This document shows, one piece after another, positions 29,487 through 32,215 of a DNA stretch of 32,215 nt. A program made the translations under genes and the position numbers. Every line of letters begins with the position of its first letter. Positions within the stretch are counted from its first letter, which is position 1. This DNA comes from Burkholderia sp. Ac-20379 (lineage in GTDB: Bacteria; Pseudomonadota; Gammaproteobacteria; Burkholderiales; Burkholderiaceae). The stretch is taken from contig NZ_JAAGPF010000061.1 of the NCBI RefSeq assembly GCF_017104645.1, positions 1-32,215 on the forward strand, in the 5' to 3' direction. The notes beneath the pieces are model-generated. The model had not been told where the DNA came from, searched no databases, and was given only the letters and a program-made list of their open reading frames with translations.

Positions 29487-30416
29487 ATGAAATCGTTCAA
29501 CGACAAGGTTGCCGCCATCACCGGCGCCGGTTCGGGCATGGGCCGCTCGCTCGCGCTGCAACTGGCCCAGGCCGGCTGCCACGTGGCGCTGGCCGACCGC
29601 AACGGCGTGGGCCTCGCCGAGACCGAGCGGATCGTGCGCGCGCTCGCGCCCACCGTGCGCATCACCACCTGCGTGCTCGACGTGGCCGACCGCGCCGCCG
29701 TGCACCGCTGGGCCGACGACACCGCACGCCAGTTCGGCCGCGTGAACCTGGTGTTCAACAATGCCGGCGTGGCGCTGTCGAGCACCATCGAGGGCATGGA
29801 TTACGCCGATCTCGAATGGATCATGAACATCAACTACTGGGGCGTGGTGCACGGCACCAAGGCGTTCCTGCCGCACCTGAAGGCGTCGGGCGACGGCCAC
29901 GTGATCAACACCTCGAGCATCTTCGGGATCTTCGCGCAGCCGGGCATGAGCGCCTACAACTCGACGAAGTACGCGGTGCGCGGCTTCACCGAATCGCTGC
30001 GCCAGGAGCTCGACATGATGCGCTGCGGCGTGTCGGCCACCTGCGTGCATCCCGGCGGCATCAAGACCAACATCGCGCAGTCGAGCCGGATCTCGCAGAA
30101 CATGCTCGGCTTCATGGTGGACAGCGAGCAGCAGGGCAAGGACGACTTCGAGAAATTCTTCATCACGACGCCGGAAGAAGCCGCGCGCGTGATCCTGCAC
30201 GGCGTGCGCCGGAACAAGCGCCGCGTGCTGATCGGGCGCGACGCGCGCGGCGCCGACTGGCTCGCCCGCACGCTGCCCGCCGCCTACCAGGCGCTGGTCG
30301 TGCTCGCGACCCGGCGCGAACGGGCCAAGGCGCGCAAGCGCGCCGCGCGCGGCGGCACGCTCGCGCCCGCCCACTCCACCTACAACAACACAGGTAATCA
30401 GGGAGAACCGTCATGA
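29487..30416 (+). CDS. Short-chain dehydrogenase/reductase (SDR)
   Basis: 309 aa; CAGGAG precedes ATG 29487 by 6-7 nt, 16 bp after the monooxygenase stop. Classical SDR: cofactor motif TGAGSGMG (12-19), NNAG (91-94), catalytic Ser143/144 in NTSSIFG, Tyr157 and Lys161 in YNSTK, and HPGGIKTNIA after the sixth strand. Asp37-Arg38 at the end of beta2 favours NAD(H), though not strictly. A 30-residue basic C-terminal extension (RRERAKARKRAARG) is beyond the usual 250-aa core. It likely converts an alcohol to the ketone used by the monooxygenase, or reduces it. Its stop overlaps the next ATG (ATGA). Confidence 0.93.
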   Translation: MKSFNDKVAAITGAGSGMGRSLALQLAQAGCHVALADRNGVGLAETERIVRALAPTVRITTCVLDVADRAAVHRWADDTARQFGRVNLVFNNAGVALSSTIEGMDYADLEWIMNINYWGVVHGTKAFLPHLKASGDGHVINTSSIFGIFAQPGMSAYNSTKYAVRGFTESLRQELDMMRCGVSATCVHPGGIKTNIAQSSRISQNMLGFMVDSEQQGKDDFEKFFITTPEEAARVILHGVRRNKRRVLIGRDARGADWLARTLPAAYQALVVLATRRERAKARKRAARGGTLAPAHSTYNNTGNQGEPS

Positions 30417-31312
30417 TGCCCGTCCGCCGCGACGTCCGTTTCGCCATGCCCCCCGACCGCGCGTGCGACTGGCACGTGAAGGGCGTGCCCGTCACCCACT
30501 TCATGAACGCGCTGTCGCTGCTGTTCCCGGCCGGCGAGCGCTTCTTCATGGATTCGGTGCGCCACTATCGCGACCGCATCGACGATCCCGAACTGAAGAA
30601 GCAGGTGGCCGGCTTCATCGGCCAGGAAGCGATGCACACGCGCGAGCACATCGAGTACAACGATCTGCTGCAATCGGCCGGCCTGCCCGCGCACAAGCTC
30701 GACAAGCGGCTGTGGTGGATCCTCGGCCTGTTCAAGAAGTACCTGCCGCCGTCGATGCAGCTCGCCATCACGATCGCGCTCGAGCACTACACGGCGATGC
30801 TCGCGAACCTGCTGCTCGAAGGCCACAAGGAGCGCATCGACGGCTCGGTCGACGGCTACACGCAGATGTGGATGTGGCACGCGATGGAGGAAACCGAGCA
30901 CAAATCCGTCTCCTACGACGTGTGGCTGCGCGTGATCAAGCCGGGCCTCGGCCGCTACCTGCTGCGCACCAGCACGATGCTGATCACCACGGCGGTGTTC
31001 TGGACGATCGTGTTCGATTTCCACGTGCGCCTGCTGTTCGCGCACCGCCGCGAGCACGGCCGCTTCTCGGGCATGTGGACGCTCGTCAAGTACCTGTACG
31101 CGCCGCGCGGCGGCGTGTTTCCGGGCATCGCGGGCGAGTGGTTCGGCTTTTTCCGCCCGAGCTTCCATCCGTGGGATTACGACAACCGCCGCTATCTGAG
31201 CGAGATCCCCGATCTGCTCGCCAAGATCGACGAAACCAATGCGCGTTTCGCCGCCGAGGCCGCGCCGCGCCGCGTGCCGCTGCATCCGGCCGCCGCCGCG
31301 CCGGCGCACTGA
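30413..31312 (+). CDS. PF10118-type metal-dependent protein, ferritin-like di-iron pattern
   Basis: 299 aa; GGGAG lies 7 nt before ATG 30413, whose ATGA overlaps the SDR stop, so translation is coupled. Usually labelled predicted metal-dependent hydrolase. I see a four-helix-bundle di-iron signature: E42 (GERFF), E72xxH75 (QEAMHTREH), E124 (ALEHYT) and E160xxH163 (MEETEHKS), with spacings of 30, 52 and 36 residues, close to those of ribonucleotide reductase R2 and fatty-acid desaturase-like proteins. Helix 3 continues to a hydrophobic stretch (TMLITTAVFWTIVFDF, 188-203), maybe membrane-associated. It is therefore more likely a di-iron oxygenase or oxidase than a hydrolase (inference). In the operon it may oxidise the same hydrophobic substrate as the monooxygenase. 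Confidence 0.88.
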   Translation: MMPVRRDVRFAMPPDRACDWHVKGVPVTHFMNALSLLFPAGERFFMDSVRHYRDRIDDPELKKQVAGFIGQEAMHTREHIEYNDLLQSAGLPAHKLDKRLWWILGLFKKYLPPSMQLAITIALEHYTAMLANLLLEGHKERIDGSVDGYTQMWMWHAMEETEHKSVSYDVWLRVIKPGLGRYLLRTSTMLITTAVFWTIVFDFHVRLLFAHRREHGRFSGMWTLVKYLYAPRGGVFPGIAGEWFGFFRPSFHPWDYDNRRYLSEIPDLLAKIDETNARFAAEAAPRRVPLHPAAAAPAH

Positions 31313-31325
31313 GGCACGGCCCGCC

Positions 31326-32197
31326 ATGGCGAACCCGCGCGACACCCTGACGGTAGATTCGGACGGCGTGCGGCTCGCCGTCCACCTGAGCGGGCCGCGC
31401 GACGCGCCGCCCGTGATCCTGGTGCACGGCTACCCCGATTCGTCGCGCGTGTGGGATCGCGTGCGCGCGGTGCTGGAGCGGCGCTATCGCGTGATCGCCT
31501 ACGACACGCGCGGCTCGGGCGAATCGGACGCGCCGCGCGCGACCGCCGCCTACCGCATGGCCCAGCTCGCGCGCGACCTGTCGGCGGTGGCCACGGCCGC
31601 CTGCGGCACGCGGCCGTTCCATCTGGTCGGGCACGACTGGGGATCGATCCAGAGCTGGGAGGCCGCGACCGATCCGGCGATGCGCGGGCGCATCCTGTCG
31701 TATACGTCGATCTCGGGGCCGTGCCTCGATCACGTGTTCCGCGCGCCCTTCAACCTTCGGCAATCGCTGAAATCGTGGTACATCGCGTTCTTTCATCTGC
31801 CGGTGCTGCCACCGCTGTTCTGGCGGCTCGGCGGCGCGCGGCTGTGGCCGCTGTGGCTGCGCCGCACCGAGCGGATTCGCGCCGAGGCCGATCCGCACCA
31901 GTTGCGCAACGGCGTGAACGGCATCCGGCTGTATCGCGCGAACTTCATCGCGCGGGCGCGCGCGCCGCGCGAACGCTATGCGCAGGCGCCCGTGCAGATC
32001 CTCGTGCCGACGCGCGACCGCTACGTCACGCCCGCGCTCACCGAACACCTCGAACGCTGGCTCGGCCCGCACCGGCGCGAACTGATCGACGCGCCGCATT
32101 GGACGGTGCTGCGCGACGCGGCGCTGATCGCCGAGCGCATCGATCGCTTCGCGGCGCAGTACGAACCGGCGTTCGCGGCGAACGCGGCGGACAGCGC
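31326..32197 (+). CDS. Alpha/beta hydrolase, epoxide-hydrolase-like (partial, cut by contig end)
   Basis: ATG 31326, 14 bp after the ferritin-like gene; open to the right edge without a stop. About 290 genomic codons are visible; the last few residues translated in the window (ending DRKSTR) come from adapter. Oxyanion-hole motif HGYP (34-37), nucleophile elbow GHDWGS with Asp104 in place of Ser, acid Asp231 (PTRDRYVTP) and catalytic His258 (APHWTV). An Asp nucleophile followed by Trp is typical of epoxide hydrolases and haloalkane dehalogenases, not esterases. A hydrolase domain of this size followed by a second domain would fit EphD-type hydrolase-SDR fusions, but that part is missing. It would open an epoxide or hydrolyse a product in the monooxygenase pathway. 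Confidence 0.85.
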
Positions 32198-32215
32198 AGA
32201 TCGGAAGAGCACACG
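32198..32215. other. Illumina TruSeq adapter remnant (assembly artefact)
   Basis: AGATCGGAAGAGCACACG is the start of the standard Illumina TruSeq read-1 adapter. It is exact over 18 bases and ends the window, so it is not genomic DNA. Confidence 0.97.

Noticed and set aside
1..32215. Prophage, IS element, tRNA or integrative island
   Set aside because: No transposase, integrase, phage structural gene, terminal inverted repeats or tRNA fold was seen; composition is uniform in coding regions.

Overview
The window is very GC-rich, with third codon positions that are almost all G or C. It carries a Burkholderia-type trimeric porin and several LysR, AraC, XRE and MerR regulators beside catabolic genes. 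Gene content and codon use point to a Burkholderiaceae chromosome, most likely Burkholderia sensu stricto; this is inference, since no rRNA or other species marker is present. I see no phage, IS, integron, CRISPR or tRNA. The last 18 bases (32198-32215) are Illumina TruSeq adapter, so the right edge is an assembly artefact and the final gene is cut there.

Layout. 1-984 (-): 5' part of an FAD amino-acid-oxidase-like gene. 1499-4220 (+): a BetR-type HTH regulator with a degenerate receiver domain, then a NERD-nuclease/helicase fusion. 4242-5795 (-): a chemoreceptor. 6132-6986 (+): a MerR regulator that appears to have a duplicated HTH. 7156-8166 (+): an orphan sulfonate/nitrate-type periplasmic binding protein behind a terminator-like leader hairpin. 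8244-8828 (-): a lipoprotein. 9355-10521 (+): porin. 10701-13198: an XRE-cupin regulator facing a class II aldolase and a DapA-family lyase/aldolase, with a perfect palindrome between them. 13351-16608: an AraC regulator facing a four-gene redox cassette (AhpD-like, CPGC redoxin, DUF2024, YggS-like). 16681-18591 (-): a GNAT acetyltransferase and a periplasmic lactonase-like beta-propeller. 19201-19887 (+): an unknown periplasmic protein. 19969-25522: a LysR regulator facing a UxaA/GarD dehydratase, an Ldh2-family dehydrogenase and a convergent MFS transporter, which together look like a sugar-acid (hydroxy-acid) uptake and breakdown module. 25950-27461: a secreted NTF2-like protein and a LysR regulator. 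27893 to the end (+): a tight operon of Baeyer-Villiger monooxygenase, SDR, a ferritin-like protein and an epoxide-hydrolase-like protein.

How they fit. Most catabolic blocks show the same plan: a regulator divergent from a short operon, with an inverted repeat in the shared promoter region. The clearest cases are 11316-11332 and the two co-centred dyads at 20941-20995. Four intergenic gaps around the catabolic genes hold short tandem repeats of 8, 9 or 13 bp. The most interesting protein-level signals are the E/ExxH/E/ExxH di-iron pattern in the protein usually labelled metal-dependent hydrolase (30413-31312), the Asp-to-Glu change at the phospho-acceptor site of the BetR-receiver protein, and the internal repeat in the MerR protein.
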